64,000 nt of DNA from Apoderus coryli (GCA_911728435.2 OU452200.1:41927715-41991714); one strand, 5' to 3'. Positions 47,376 through 59,511 are shown, numbered from the stretch's first letter. Made by a program: numbers and translations. The notes: generated by a model from the sequence alone, not told the origin.

Positions 47376-49441
47376 GAAGGGATTCGATCGATTATGGTGA
47401 AACTACACTGTGGAACAATTTGAAAATCTGGTGTAGGACTTAGGTCGACGGGACCAATTCCGCTAAAATGTTTCCAAGAATCTCGTACCTCCGGCTATAC
47501 CGGAAATGAGTATTAACTTCCTTATTTCAAATACGACCCTATATAAATTATATATTTCTTGGATTCTCCTTGTAATTCTAAACATATTTCAAGCATAATA
47601 TGTTATACCTATCGCTAGCCGTTTTCGAAATATTTGAAATTTTATGTCAAAAATGACGTTTTCAGAATAAAAAATAATAATAATTTTTTATTATATGGAA
47701 GCTCTAATAATCTAATCAATTCAATCGCCAGTCTGTTGACGGTATATCATGGTTATTTTGTTTCCCGTATGTCGTATGGTATTTTGAACTGGGGACATAG
47801 TTCCTATGCAATGAAAATCTTCAGGCTACAGAGGAGATGTTTACGTACAATGTTGGGGCTCGGTTGGCGTGACTGCTGTAAAAAGTATTTTGTTGAACAC
47901 GGACTACTTACTTTGCCTTCCTTGTACATCTTAAACTGTCTTGGCTACATTCGAACCAATGCCTCGCATTTCACTCTTCACTCTGATATGCATAATTATG
48001 GTACACGAAATCGCAATGACATATTGCCTGAATTTCACCGCCTATTGAGGACTAGGAAAGGTTCTGACTATTATTGTGTTAAATTTTATAATAAGCTGCC
48101 GTCTCACATAAAGAACCTTGGTGAAGTCCAGTTTAACAAAAGTATTAAAACATTTTTGATATCTCAAGCTTTTTATACCTTTGAGGACTATTTCAGAAGC
48201 GATATTGTAAGATTTTTATAGATTTTAGTTTGTTTTATGTTGTTGCTATTTTAATTTGTTTGTAAGCCTTTCTTTGTTGCTGTAACTTTGATTAATTTTT
48301 GTTATTTTTTGATGTACTATACATGTTATGTAACATAAGATGGTGAATAAATATATCTATCTATCTATCTATCTATCTATCTAATTTGTTAGAATATCCT
48401 AGGAGATATAGACCTACTTTAGTAAATATTAATACAGGGTATTTCAAAAAAAAGGGTAAAAAATCAAATTGAAAAAAGTGTCAAAATCAAAATTTTTAAA
48501 TGGCAACGACCCATTTTATATTTGTTTTATTTTTTTACATAGAAAATAAGGGCAAGTTTATGAAAGGATGTCTATCCCAAAAACTGATAGTTTTCAAAAT
48601 ATTGCCAATTTTACATTTTTCAATTACAATAGTGATATGAATTTGAAATTTAATTGATTTTAGTTGGCCAATATGGCTTTAGAAAGCAAATAAATATGAT
48701 GTGTAAAGTGTTTAGAAGTTCAAGGTTAAAATTTTTAACATTTGCTAAAGCAATTTTTTTTTATGAGTTGACCTTAGATAAGTTTGTATCATACGTTCAC
48801 CTTATTAGTTAATCAAATTCTTCACCGACTCGAAACTTTCGAAATTATATATTATTAGTCTAACAATTTTTGGTAAACTATCAGAGTTTGGGATAGACAT
48901 TCTTTCATAAACTTGCCCTTATTTTTGATGCAAAAAAATAAAAAAAATATAAAATATAATAAATAAAAATTTTGAATTTTGACACTTTTTTCAATTTGAT
49001 TTTTAACCTTTTTTTCAAATACCATGTATTAATATTTAATAAAAAAATATACGTAGGCGCCTAAAGTAGGTCCATATCTCCTAGGATATTCTAACAAATT
49101 AAATTATTAAAGCTTCCATATAAGTAATAAAAATTGTTATAATTCTTCATTCAGAAAACGTTATTTTTGACATAAAATTCCAAACATTTCGAAAACGGCT
49201 GGCGATAGGTATAACATATTATGCACGAAATATGTTTAGAATTACAAGGAGAATCCAAAAAATATATAATATATATAGAGTCGTGTTTGAAATAAGAAAG
49301 TTGACACCCATTTCCGGTATAGCCGGAAGTACTAGATTCTTGGAAACATTTTAGCCGAATTGGTCCCATCGACCGAAGTACTACACCAGATTTTCAGATT
49401 GTTCCACAGTGTAGTTTCTCCATAATCGATCGAAACCCTTC
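47376..49441. mobile_element. foldback element with arms related to the mariner-like family
   Basis: Inverted arms: GAAGGG(A/T)TTCGATCGATTATGG outermost, on through TTCCGG...CCGGAA and GTCAAAAATGACGTTTTC to TAATTTGTTAGAATATCCTA in the inner stem (48385-48640 against 48880-49110). The middle arm text is homologous to the arms of 1629-3259 (CCGGTTATACCGG, then TAAAT.(G/C)(A/G)ACCCTATAT). A LINE sits in the left arm. No transposase is seen. Confidence 0.7.
47717..48378 (+). mobile_element. 5'-truncated LINE with (ATCT)n tail
   Basis: Inserted between ATCTAAT (47710-47716) and ATCTAAT (48379-48385), a 7-base duplication that can be read off against the uninterrupted opposite arm. It encodes an open C-terminal LINE segment: SYGILNWGHSSYAMKIFRLQ, RRCLRTMLGLGWRDCCKKYF, MHNYGTRNRNDILPEFHRL, to a stop at 48219-48221. 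It ends GGTGAATAAATATATCTATC and repeats. Confidence 0.82.
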
Positions 49442-50419
49442 CCGGTGGGACTCCCGGTATAATAAAGGCATTTAAAGACGGTCGTAGAAAAAATATCATA
49501 TACCTACCTAGGTATATCGCTTTTTGAGATATTTGAAATTGTATGTCAAAAATGACACATACAGAATATTTGAAAAAAGGGTATAAAATCAAATTGAAAA
49601 AGTATAACATTTTTAAATGGCATCCCCCAATTTTTATATATTTTTATTTTTTGCTTAAAAAATAAGGACAAGTTTATGAGAAATTTATAGTTTTCAAAAT
49701 ATTGACAATTTTACAATTTTCTATTACAATAGTGATAGGAGGATGTACTTACCACACATCTTGTAAAATATCAATTAGCAGCAACGGTATAATTGAATTA
49801 AAATCATCAAAACTAATTGAGAAATTCGTAGATAAAGACCAATTAAAAGAACAAACCTTTAACATAGTATTAATTAATCATACAAGAATATATCAAGCAT
49901 AAATTAATTAGTCAAGGACACCAGTAAAGGGACCATTCATTTACATTACCTATATTGTAAGGAATGCAAAATCTGTTTCCAATTCCATTGAACTAAAGTG
50001 AGTTAGCACAAAATATCAACTGATTCATATACAGGGAGTCCGCCTATTAAATCAAAACACAAATGCATCTAATAAATATTTTTTCAATAAGCAGGTATAT
50101 CTACGTTCCTGAACTTTTTTTGTTGTTGTACCAGTTAAGAGTTCCTGTAATATTTTAAAGAATTTCTTAAAATTTGAGGATAATTTACAAAATAAAAACA
50201 AATATTAGACCATGATATCCTGCTGGACAGCTGAAAACATCAGATTATTGGAAAATCCACTTTTGTTGAAATTTAAAATAACTTGTTCGCCAAATCTTTC
50301 CAGACTGTATATGTCGATGATCAAGTGGTCTTGCCCTGTGACTTTACAGACGGTAGCTTTTCTTATGTTTCAGATTTTCATTCATTTAATGAGCTTTTTG
50401 TGTTGTGAGAGAAGAGGTC
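49442..50419. other. partial arm copies, no gene
   Basis: 49500-49740 repeats inner arm text of the preceding foldback element (GAGATATTTGAAATTGTATG, GTCAAAAATGACA). TACAGGGAGTCC at 50032 is another end-like word. A 66-codon frame at 49702-49902 has no recognisable domain. Confidence 0.4.
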
Positions 50420-51060
50420 GGCGGGTCCTGATGGAATTATTCCGATATTCTTTAGAGCGTCTTGTTCCTCTCTTGCTCCTCCTCTGCAAATTATTTTTTC
50501 AACTCTTCCATTAGCTAGTTAATTAGCTTTATCACTTCAACCCAACCCAACTACAGGCCTGTATTTATACTCAGCGCTATCCCGATGCTCTTCGAAAGTC
50601 TGGTTACTAATCATCTGACTGCTACTCTGGGTCCTTTAATAATCGACAAACAATTCGGTTTTCGAGCTAGAATATCCACTGAGCTCAATTTGTTAGAGTT
50701 TACGGATTCTTATCTCGGGCTTTGGAGATCGGTTACCAAGTTCATACAATATACACTGATTTCTCTAAGGCATTCGATCGCGTGAACCACTGGGTTCTCA
50801 TCTACAAGCTTGAGAATGCTAGAGTGACAACTCCCGTTTCATTCTAGGTCTGTAGTGGTTGCTTCTGGAGTTACGGGGGGATCCCATTTGGGTCCATTGT
50901 TGTTTAACTTATTTATTAATGACATAAAGGATGGTTTGATGCACAGTGAATTCAAGCTCTTTGCCGATGACCTGTTATAGGAAAATTGGATTTTCCACTG
51001 AGTGCTACCTTTTACAAGAGGACGTCATTCGTATGGTACATTGGTGTGAAGTATAAAGTA
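50420..51060 (+). pseudogene. decayed LINE RT fragment
   Basis: SAGPDGIIPIFF, FGFRARISTELNLLEF-like text, YTDFSKAFDRVNHWVLIYKL, GGIPFGSIVV for [11 protein letters not shown] and FADDL at 50958, all in order, with many stops. Same group as 29990-31125. Confidence 0.7.
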
Positions 51061-51279
51061 TAATTAATTCCTTATAAAGAGCGCGAAATATTTTTGGAGC
51101 ACTGTTCATTCGCCGATAAGGTTTGTTTTTCAGAAGTAGTGAGTCCTGCTGGCGTAGTTTTAGTTTGATTTTTCGGGTGTTGATTGAAGGGCAAGAGCCT
51201 CATGCCCGAGAGAGCTTAGATTGTTTCTGTGTGTTTTTGAATTATTAATTTTATGGTATAATTGTGAAAAGTACAAATA

Positions 51280-51318
51280 ATAATAATAAATGACTTTATT
51301 TCGCAAAATATAGTAACA
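51280..51318 (-). repeat. LINE 3' tail in minus orientation
   Basis: AATAATAATAATAAATGACT then TTATTT is the reverse of a typical ...AATAAAGTCATT(TATT)n LINE end. It abuts the plus-strand LINE that follows. Confidence 0.5.
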
Positions 51319-53185
51319 ATATTTTATTAAATCATATAACCCACATAATAAATATCATTGAAACTGGCTACTTTCCAAGAATTTGGAATACAGCAGTGGT
51401 ATGCCCGGTACCTAAAGTAAATTGTCCTAACTCTGTAAGTGATCTCAGACCGATAAGCTTACTTCCAGTCTTGAGCAAGGTATTAGAAAGAGCTATACAT
51501 CAACAACTGTATCAATTTGTAAATGTTAATGGTTTGCTACCAGAAAATCAATCTGGATTTGGGCCAGGTTTTGGCTCAGCATCACTGTTGTTACATGTAA
51601 ATGATTTGATAATTCGTGGTTTAGATAATAAGATGGCGACTATATTAGTGCTTTTGGATTTTTCCAAGGCATTTGATTGCGTGGACCATGAGTTGTTGTG
51701 TGCCAAGCTTCATTACCTTGGTGTTAGTGATAAGGGTATTCTGTTTTTCAAAAATTACTTGTATGATCGGCAGCAGTATGTAAGAGTGAATGGGAGAGTG
51801 TCTGATGTGGCAAGGGTGGATTCTGGAGTGCCGCAAGGCTCTATTCTGGGTCCTCTTTTATATTTATTGTATACGTTTGATTTGGGGAGCTGCGTGAGGT
51901 TTGGCATGAGTGAATCGTATGCGGATGATACACAACTTATTTATACATTTGATCCATCTGACTATAGTGATGTTGAAGCAAATATAAATTCTGATTTATG
52001 CAATATATCGGAATACTGTAAGAAACATAGTTTGAAATTAAATGCTGGTAAAACTCAAGTCATGATCTATGCATCAGAAAATATTTTACATTTTTTAAAG
52101 AACTATATATCTCTGGAACTGGAAAGTCAACCTTTGCATTATGAATCGACCGATAAGAATTTGGGAATTGTATTTGACTGCAAAGTGAGATTTAATCAAC
52201 ACATTAATAATTTAAATAAAAAGTCGTACCTAGCATTAAAAGTATTGTATGCCAACCGAAATATTCTGAATTTTAAAGTCCGTAAAAAATTATGTGAGTC
52301 ATATATATTATCTTCAGTCTCATACGGTTTAATTTTATACTATCCGGCACTAACGGTATTTGATAGAAATCGACTTCAAAAAATACAAAATAACTGCTGT
52401 CGTTTTGTCTGTGGTTTAAGGAAATATGATCATGTCTCTGCAAAGATAGGGGAGCTCAATTGGTTGAATGTGTACAAATTATTTATATACTTATTCCTTT
52501 CTTTTTTGTTTCGGTTAATTCAGTCATCTGTGCCAGCTTATTTAAGGAGTAAACTTGTTTTCAGAGATGAGGTTCATAATGTGCCCTTGAGAAATAGGAA
52601 TCTTCTTACTATGCCTCAGCATAAATCTGCATTATTTAAAAGAGGTTTTACGTACAATGCTGTAAAATACCATAATGATTTTATAGCATATTTCTCGGTG
52701 CCACTTTCAGTAAACGGTTTTCGAAAAAAAGTGAAAGATAATTTACTCTCACAGTTGACTGACTAGGGATGTTTCTTTCAGTAGGTAGTTTTTAAATTTA
52801 ATTGTCTAGCTATATGTATGGTTATTTTTTGTTTATTATTTTTTGTTTATATTAATAAGTTTTGTTTTTGCCTTTTGCCCGTAATTTAATTTGATATAAG
52901 CGTGTTTCATTAGTTCTAATTAGGGTGTTTTTCGTTTGAATAGTTTTCGTAAGAATAAGAATTAAAATTTTTTGTAGTTAAGAATAATATCATTATTGTT
53001 TTAAACTAATATAATTCATATAGGTTATGTGTTTAGTTTTTATATTGGTTAAGTGGTTAATGTTGAGTAGCGGCCTTTTTTCTTACTCAAAAGAAAAGAG
53101 CCAGCTAGACTTCGCCATTTAAGATGTATATTTTTCTGTATATAATCTTAATAAAGCCTACTATTATTATTATTATTAATATTAA
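51319..53185 (+). mobile_element. 5'-truncated LINE with long open RT frame
   Basis: A 5'-truncated CR1/Jockey-group copy. The open frame enters at about 51320 (IINIIETGYFPRIWNTAVVC) and runs to the stop at 52766. After it come a 3' UTR and the tail AATAAAGCCTACTATTATTATTATT near 53150. Endonuclease and ORF1 are missing. Confidence 0.85.
51396..52766 (+). pseudogene. LINE reverse transcriptase, N-terminally truncated
   Basis: 456 codons from the first ATG, which is not the native start. RT order: DLRPISLLPVLSKVLERAIH, NQSGFGPG, LVLLDFSKAFDCVDHELL (first Asp), [28 protein letters not shown] (catalytic Asp pair), LKLNAGKTQ, KNLGIVFDCK, then the post-RT domain NCCRFVCGLRKYDHVSAKIG. No stop or frameshift interrupts it, so truncation rather than age is the defect. 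Confidence 0.85.
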
Positions 53186-53469
53186 TAACTTAACACACAA
53201 CTGTTTGAGAAATCAGGGGAAGTTCACCATAATGGTGCTCTATCACTTAACCCTGCTATTTTATATTTTTTAAACATTCAAACAAATATTCTTGAGCCCT
53301 AGCAATATTCACCTTTGAATAAAAAGTGACAGGAAGGACTATATTAGCAATAAATGCTGATCAGAATGGATGTTGCATATGGCGGACTAGTATATCCGGT
53401 TTCGCAGTGGCGCAGTTCCATAAAATATTATTAATAAGCAATAACAAATATTTCTTGAATTCATGACTA
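53186..53469. other. no gene seen
   Basis: Possible outer part of the following foldback element: TAACCCTGCT at 53259 mirrors AGCAGGGCTA at 54805. Confidence 0.35.
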
Positions 53470-54740
53470 TTTTATACAAAAAACTTTTTTTTCCCACCAG
53501 TAAAGTGCTTCATTTTCTAGGAGTAACGAAAAAATGTTATTAAGAAAAGATGTTCAGAAATAATAAATGAGTAAGAATCCAAAATTTTAAAATCCTACGC
53601 CTACTTTGATAGTTTGCATTATTTTTATTGAAGATATTAAAAATTTTCGTTATAAGAAAAATTGTTAAAAATAATAAATTAAACACAATTCACTTCGTTC
53701 AAAATATGAATAAATAATATGCTATTCGGTGCTATTCAGAAAAATAGTATGTTTTGGAAGGAAAAAGAATAAAATAGTATTTTGACAGTTTGTTGTCAAA
53801 AATAGTTTGGTATTTTTAATATTGTTCTGTGATCTAAAACTGATCCGAACTTTCGAAAACATTACTGTAAAATATCAATTATGCTTACTATACTAGAACG
53901 GATCTACATATTTGAATAGGCCAAATGACCTAGAAGTATTGAAATAGTATATTACATAACATGTGCTGTAAAAGATATTATTTACAGCCCGAGTTATGTA
54001 CTGTAGTTTTTCTACGACTTTACAGAATCAGAATCCATTTCAGAATTAAAATTTAAGCAAAAATATTTCACACAGAAGAAAAGGTAATTATGACATTTAA
54101 ATATTTGACATTTGTGTTTGACATAATTCCATAATAAAAAATAAAAATACCCAAAGTGTTATGTAATATTCATTACGTAACACTTTGGTGATCATTACGT
54201 AACACTTATGTAAGATTGAATTTACATGTCACGTTAACAGTTTTGCAATAGACGGCTTAACAAAACAGGAGTAGAAAAAATAGCATTACAGATGCAATAA
54301 ACTCTATTCCCCTGGAGGAGATAAGAGCAGCTTTCACCGCATTTCGGGAAAACATTGAGGAATGTGCGAATTAAAGCGGCGAACTTATTGAATAGATAAA
54401 TCTTTCAGTTGATGTTAGCAATGAAATCAATTAATTTTTTGATGCAGATATTGTATAAACCATTGTTAAAGTTACTATTGAAATAAATTTTCTTTTTTAA
54501 TGTATCTTATAAACCGATCATGTTTAGTTTATTATTTTGACTCTCCTTAACTTTCCCCAACAAAATTTTTTAATATCTTCAATAGGGAGGTGTGTGCAAT
54601 AAAAATAATGCACAACATCAAAGTAGTAAAATTTTGGATTCTTACTCATTTATTATTTCTGAACATCTTTTTCTTAATAACATTTCTTCGTAAATCCTAG
54701 AAATCAAGCACTTTACTGGTGAGAAAAAAAGTTTTTTGAA
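53470..54740 (+). mobile_element. mariner-like foldback element, decayed
   Basis: Arms about 53475-53680 and 54565-54740 are inverted (CCACCAGTAAAGTGCTT, AGATGTTCAGAAATAATAAA, GAGTAAGAATCCAAAATTTT). The centre at 54280-54380 reads ITDAINSIPLEEIRAAFTAF, RENIEECAN, a mariner transposase C-terminus in one frame. The right flank continues to GGGGACACACTGTA (54891), which may be the true end. Confidence 0.65.
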
Positions 54741-55475
54741 AATTTTCAAAGCACACTTTTTTTCTCGAAATTAAAATTATGGCACAAATTAGTTTCTATC
54801 CAAGCAGGGCTAACCCATAAAAGATAAAGTTTCAACTCAAAAAATTTCAGCCTTTTTCACCTATCGTTGCGTCGATCCGGGGACACACTGTATATTTCTT
54901 ATTTTTTCGTCATTTACTGTATTTTTACAAACATAATTTATTGTCGTGGTAAAATAACAGTTGGAAATAGATTTAATCAATAAAACTATATGATTTTCTA
55001 GAGGAGCTTGGTCATGAGCTGTCATTTTATTAAATACATTTTTTCCAATAAAATATCTTAAAACTTTTAATGACAAAATTTCTCTATTAATTTTTTTCTT
55101 ACGATTTTGAACATTTCTTAAAAATGTTTTATGCAAACTCTAAAATGAATCCAGACCCCAGAATATAAATCATAACTGTCTGTTTTATTTCCAAAGCAAA
55201 TATTCCTGTTCTACGCCAATGACCAAGTCATCTTTTGATTGTTAACCTTTAAATGTCATTGAAAAAATATAACTTTTTTCCAAATTTTACGGATATATTA
55301 CAAAACCTCTTGATTAAAATTACTTACTAGTGAAACGTAACTCCAGAATTTGTATTTTTAGATGTCCGCGGGAACAACCGCAGGATAACCATGTTTATTA
55401 TTATCTTTGAATTAATTTATTATTGTCTTTAAATAGCACTAGTTTAAGTATTTACACTGATGGTATTGTTAATAA
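54741..55475. other. no gene seen
   Basis: A 91-codon minus frame at 54861-55136 resembles the HTH part of a mariner transposase only weakly. AT-rich otherwise. Confidence 0.35.
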
Positions 55476-55638
55476 TAATAATAATAATAATAATAAAGAC
55501 TTTATTGTAAAAAAAAAATATTTTTACAAAAGGCGAAGATGAAGCAGTGCTTCCTAACTTAACCTAAATTTAACTTACATTTTACCTTAAACTAAACTGA
55601 AAATGGTTTTATGTTGTTGGCCAAAATAAGTAGCTTTT

Positions 55639-58443
55639 TTACAAATTAATATCTTCTATTACGCGTCTGACAGCGCTCCTAAACGAAAACCCCTGTAAAC
55701 TTTTTATATTCTCCGGTAGGGCGTTGTAATATTTAGAGACCGTATAGGAAAATGACCGCTCAAACATTGATGTTGCGTGTAGCGGTGGCGTAATGACAGT
55801 TTTATGACGAATATTCACATCATGCACAGATCCCCGGAACTTCAATCTTTCATATAAGTATTCCGGCTTTTTTCTTGTAATAATTTTATTAAACAAAATT
55901 AGTGAATGAAAGATCCGACGCTGTTTCATTCTTAACCAGCCGATTTCCTTAATTTTGGCGCTAATGCCTCTTTCACCCCTACGAATTCCACACACAAGCC
56001 GTGTGCATGAATTCTGCATCAGCTGAATCCTGTTCTCATCAATCCTTGTTAAACAAGGACCATAAATAACATCGCCATAATTAAAATGCGACAGTACTAA
56101 ACTGTCGCATAAAAGTTTTTTTGTTTGCCAGTTAAGCCATCTTCTACTACCGTATATTGCTTTTAAATTAGCAAAAGCCCTCCTCATGCAAAGGCTCACA
56201 TGCTTCGTAAACCTCAATCCGGTATCCAGTACGATCCCCAGGTTTTTTGCAGAGTCAGTGCTCTTTAAAGCGACATTATCAATCACCACAGTTAAGTCCT
56301 TATTGCGCTCTTTATGGCTTTTATTACCAAACAGTAAAAGTTCCGACTTCGTTGGATTTATTTGTAACCCATGAGATTGCGATACTTTCACAATTTCTGA
56401 AATGTCACGATTGATCCTTTCCACACTTTCCTCGACCGCATTTGGTGCAAATGATAAATATATTTGCGTATCATCCGCGTACATGTGCGCCTTACAAAAT
56501 TGTAAGGATTCGGTAAACTGGGACGTATATAAAGAAAATAAAATTGGGGATAAAATAGAGCCTTGCGGAACGCCACTCCTCAATCCTTCTATATGCGATA
56601 GCTTTCCTCTATGGGAAACCATTTGACTACGCTCCGTTAAATAGTTTTTAATTAGGGCGGTGGATGGACAGCTGAAACCCATATACCTGAGAATAGCAAT
56701 CAATAAACTATGATCAAGCCTATCAAATGCTTTACTGTAATCCAGCAGCACCAAACCCGTCATTTTACCTTGATCAGTAGCCGTAAATAGATCATCCGTG
56801 ACATTAAGCAAAGCAGTGCAACAACTATAATCGGATCTGAAGCCCGATTGAATTTTGGGCAATAAGCTTTGTTCCTTCACGTATCCCTTCACCTGGTCAT
56901 CGAGAATTCTTTCAAGAATCTTGCTCATCGTAGGCAAAATACTCACAGGTCGCAAATCCCCGAAATCGGACGGGCTTGATACTTTAGGCAGAGGAACAAC
57001 TTGACTAATTTTCCAGATTTTAGGGTACATGTTTTTTTCAATACAATAATTGACAATGTGAAGGATCACGGGCAAAACACAAGGGCAGCTACGACGTAGC
57101 ATATCCAAACTTATACCATCATGTCCCACTGCTCCACTTTTAATTGAGTCTAAGGCTTTGGCTATATCTTCTATCTGTACCATTTTAAAGTCAAATCTAT
57201 TTGCTTTCGGATTATGGTTAGACGAGTAAAAGTGTAAGGTCTCGGCAGCAGGTTGCCCGACAGGAATGTTCACAAAATATTCATTTATTTTGTCAAGATC
57301 CTCCAAGTGTTGAGGTATATTTGTTCTCTCTTTGCCATAAACATTCATATCTCTTAACAACTTCCAATTATTCTTAGAATTATTTTGTTGAATACGGCTC
57401 TGTAAGAAAGATCTTTTTAAACGAACAGTCTCCATCGACACACAATTCCGCAGCACCCTGTATGCTTCCCAGTTTTCTGGAATTTTTTGTTTTTTATATC
57501 GAGTGAGGGCTTTATTTCGTTGTTTTTGTAAATTCTTAAAATCGTTGGTTATCCATGGCGCTCTCTTTTTTGTTATTCGAACTGTTCTAACTGGGGCATG
57601 ATTATTAAAAATATTTATTAAACAGTTATTAAACATTTCTATTTTTGTGTCAACATCATTTTCATTATAAATGCTGTGAAAAGGGTGATTCATTAAATCT
57701 TGATAAAACATGTCTTGGTTAAAATGTTTAAAATCTCTGAATGTATGAAAAAATGGTATTGGTTTTTGTTGCCTCGACATATTTTTAAGTATACAATGTA
57801 TAGGTACGTGGTCCGAGAAGTCTATTAAAAAATCTAAACGAGGTTTATCAATATAGTGGCTGTTTGAGCAAATGATAATGTCTAGAAGCGATGGGTTGCC
57901 AGTACCGTATCTAGTGGGTTGTTCAATTAGTTGTTTTAGATTATAGTCATCTAAAATAGTAAGAAATCTATTAGTACTAGTAGAATTTATATCAAGCATA
58001 TTAATATTAAAATCTCCAAGACATATAAAATTGTCACAGTCAATTAGGATCTTGCAAATATTCGATTCAAACTCGGAATTAAAATCTGTTATATCAGTTA
58101 GGCCGGGGGGTCTGTACACGATACCCAATACATGCGAAATACCATTAAACTTAAAAGATATCCAAAGCTGTTCCGCAAAACACGAATCAACGTCAGAAAT
58201 AGCCGTGCAAATAATTGATGCTTTGACATATATCAAGACACCACCACCACGACCACGAAGGCGGTCACGTCTCCTTAGGACATATCCATTTATCTGTATG
58301 GTATCGTCAGAAACAGCGTCTGTCAGCCACGTTTCGGTGACACCAATAATATCTAACCTGTTATTCAAAATATAACTCTTAAAATCTAAAAATTTTGGCA
58401 GAAAAGATCTAATGTTAACATGCATTATATTGAGATTAGCCAT
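55639..58443 (-). CDS. LINE ORF2: endonuclease and reverse transcriptase
   Basis: 934 residues. The APE-type endonuclease (about 1-220) shows Asn9 in HVNIRS, Glu37 in TETWL, YRPPG (110-114), GDFN (143-146), SLLDII (185-190) and the SDH motif (210-212). The RT (about 475-740) shows DLRPVSILPTMSKILERI, LLDYSKAFDRLDH with Asp568, [17 protein letters not shown] and MYADDTQIY with the Asp pair 657-658. The post-RT domain follows (NSCTRLVCGIRRGERGISAK). It nicks target DNA and primes cDNA there. All catalytic residues I can identify are present. ORF1 lies 57 bases upstream. Confidence 0.92.
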   Translation of the reverse strand: MANLNIMHVNIRSFLPKFLDFKSYILNNRLDIIGVTETWLTDAVSDDTIQINGYVLRRRDRLRGRGGGVLIYVKASIICTAISDVDSCFAEQLWISFKFNGISHVLGIVYRPPGLTDITDFNSEFESNICKILIDCDNFICLGDFNINMLDINSTSTNRFLTILDDYNLKQLIEQPTRYGTGNPSLLDIIICSNSHYIDKPRLDFLIDFSDHVPIHCILKNMSRQQKPIPFFHTFRDFKHFNQDMFYQDLMNHPFHSIYNENDVDTKIEMFNNCLINIFNNHAPVRTVRITKKRAPWITNDFKNLQKQRNKALTRYKKQKIPENWEAYRVLRNCVSMETVRLKRSFLQSRIQQNNSKNNWKLLRDMNVYGKERTNIPQHLEDLDKINEYFVNIPVGQPAAETLHFYSSNHNPKANRFDFKMVQIEDIAKALDSIKSGAVGHDGISLDMLRRSCPCVLPVILHIVNYCIEKNMYPKIWKISQVVPLPKVSSPSDFGDLRPVSILPTMSKILERILDDQVKGYVKEQSLLPKIQSGFRSDYSCCTALLNVTDDLFTATDQGKMTGLVLLDYSKAFDRLDHSLLIAILRYMGFSCPSTALIKNYLTERSQMVSHRGKLSHIEGLRSGVPQGSILSPILFSLYTSQFTESLQFCKAHMYADDTQIYLSFAPNAVEESVERINRDISEIVKVSQSHGLQINPTKSELLLFGNKSHKERNKDLTVVIDNVALKSTDSAKNLGIVLDTGLRFTKHVSLCMRRAFANLKAIYGSRRWLNWQTKKLLCDSLVLSHFNYGDVIYGPCLTRIDENRIQLMQNSCTRLVCGIRRGERGISAKIKEIGWLRMKQRRIFHSLILFNKIITRKKPEYLYERLKFRGSVHDVNIRHKTVITPPLHATSMFERSFSYTVSKYYNALPENIKSLQGFSFRSAVRRVIEDINL

Positions 58444-58500
58444 TTTTAATTAGGATTCATCCAACAAAAACAAAATTATCAATACATACAAATAATGTTC

Positions 58501-59511
58501 TCAGGCACTCTGGTTATTCGACGACATTAAAGCTTCTACTTGCCTGGTAGAGTTAATCTTAATCTGTCTATCGCTATCACATTTTTTCGCGTAAATATAG
58601 CCCTGCCTACACCAAACGTACTTGTAACCCACTGCTTTCAGCTCCCTGGCCTTTCTGAAGAGCTCTCTTGTCAACCTCGGTAAATCTTCATTAACAAAGA
58701 TTTTTCTTCGGCTTTCTGACTCTATACCACAGGACTGTGTATCTAATTGTTTACCTTTTCTTTGCATTAAAACACTGTTTCTTTTGGTTTCATCTGCAAA
58801 TGATACTAAAATCGGCTTTCTTTGGTGCTGTCCAGGGAGCGTTGTTATTTTATAATCACTTTCATCCACATCAATGTTCAGTTTACTAAATATCTTGCAG
58901 ATACCGCTTTTAATGTTTTTGTCACTATCAAGCCCGTTTATGATAATGTTTTTCTTTCTACGTTCGAGGTCATTGCTGGTATAACCCTGTTGAAGTTCCT
59001 GGACTTGCTGTTCCAATTGAGTAATTCGATTGCTTTGACCTACTAGATCTTTTTTGATCTGTTTGTTTTCTTTCATCAAATTGTTGACGGATGTTTGGAG
59101 GTCTTCAACCATAGAACCAGTGTAGGTTATAGAATGTTTGAGTTCTTCATACATAAATCTTACTGCATTGAGAATCTCTCTGTTACTTGGGCTGTTGGCA
59201 GCGAACACATTTTCAAAATTGCACGAAGATCTACGAGTTTTACCTTGTATCGGCGTGTTGCGATCATTTTGCTCTGTTTCTTCTACCGAGTCCTCATCAT
59301 CATCATCATCAGAGCTCTCGACGCAGTGACCACAAAGCCATTTGTCATTGGTTTTGTGCTTTTCAAATTTTTCAAATTGTTGTTCGTTAAGTCCTGAACA
59401 CAGTCTATGAAACCATTTACCACATTTTCCACCACATTTAATTGTATATTGCGTCTTATTAATTTTTTGACCACACTCTGAACATAGTGTGAGTTTTCTT
59501 CTGTTACCCAT
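58501..59511 (-). CDS. LINE ORF1: PHD finger, coiled coil, RNA-binding fold
   Basis: 336 residues from MGNRRKL; an upstream in-frame ATG at 59544 would add 11 residues, but MGNRRKL sits directly before the finger and is preferred. A PHD-type Cys4-His-Cys3 finger (CSEC, CGGKC, HRLC, CGHC), an acidic Asp/Glu run, a coiled coil (VEDLQTSVNNLMKEN to QQVQELQQ) and an RRM-like region starting RRKKNIIINGL followed by a basic C-terminal half. This is a nucleic-acid chaperone or RNA packaging protein of the LINE particle. PHD fingers in ORF1 occur in CR1-group LINEs. Confidence 0.88.
   Translation of the reverse strand: MGNRRKLTLCSECGQKINKTQYTIKCGGKCGKWFHRLCSGLNEQQFEKFEKHKTNDKWLCGHCVESSDDDDDEDSVEETEQNDRNTPIQGKTRRSSCNFENVFAANSPSNREILNAVRFMYEELKHSITYTGSMVEDLQTSVNNLMKENKQIKKDLVGQSNRITQLEQQVQELQQGYTSNDLERRKKNIIINGLDSDKNIKSGICKIFSKLNIDVDESDYKITTLPGQHQRKPILVSFADETKRNSVLMQRKGKQLDTQSCGIESESRRKIFVNEDLPRLTRELFRKARELKAVGYKYVWCRQGYIYAKKCDSDRQIKINSTRQVEALMSSNNQSA

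Noticed and set aside
48355..48385. (ATCT)n as a simple microsatellite
   Set aside because: It directly follows a LINE 3' end and lies against a target duplication, so it is the LINE tail.
51280..51400. Twin-priming inversion joining a reversed LINE tail to the plus-strand LINE
   Set aside because: Twin priming inverts the 5' part, not the 3' tail; two separate insertions explain it more simply.
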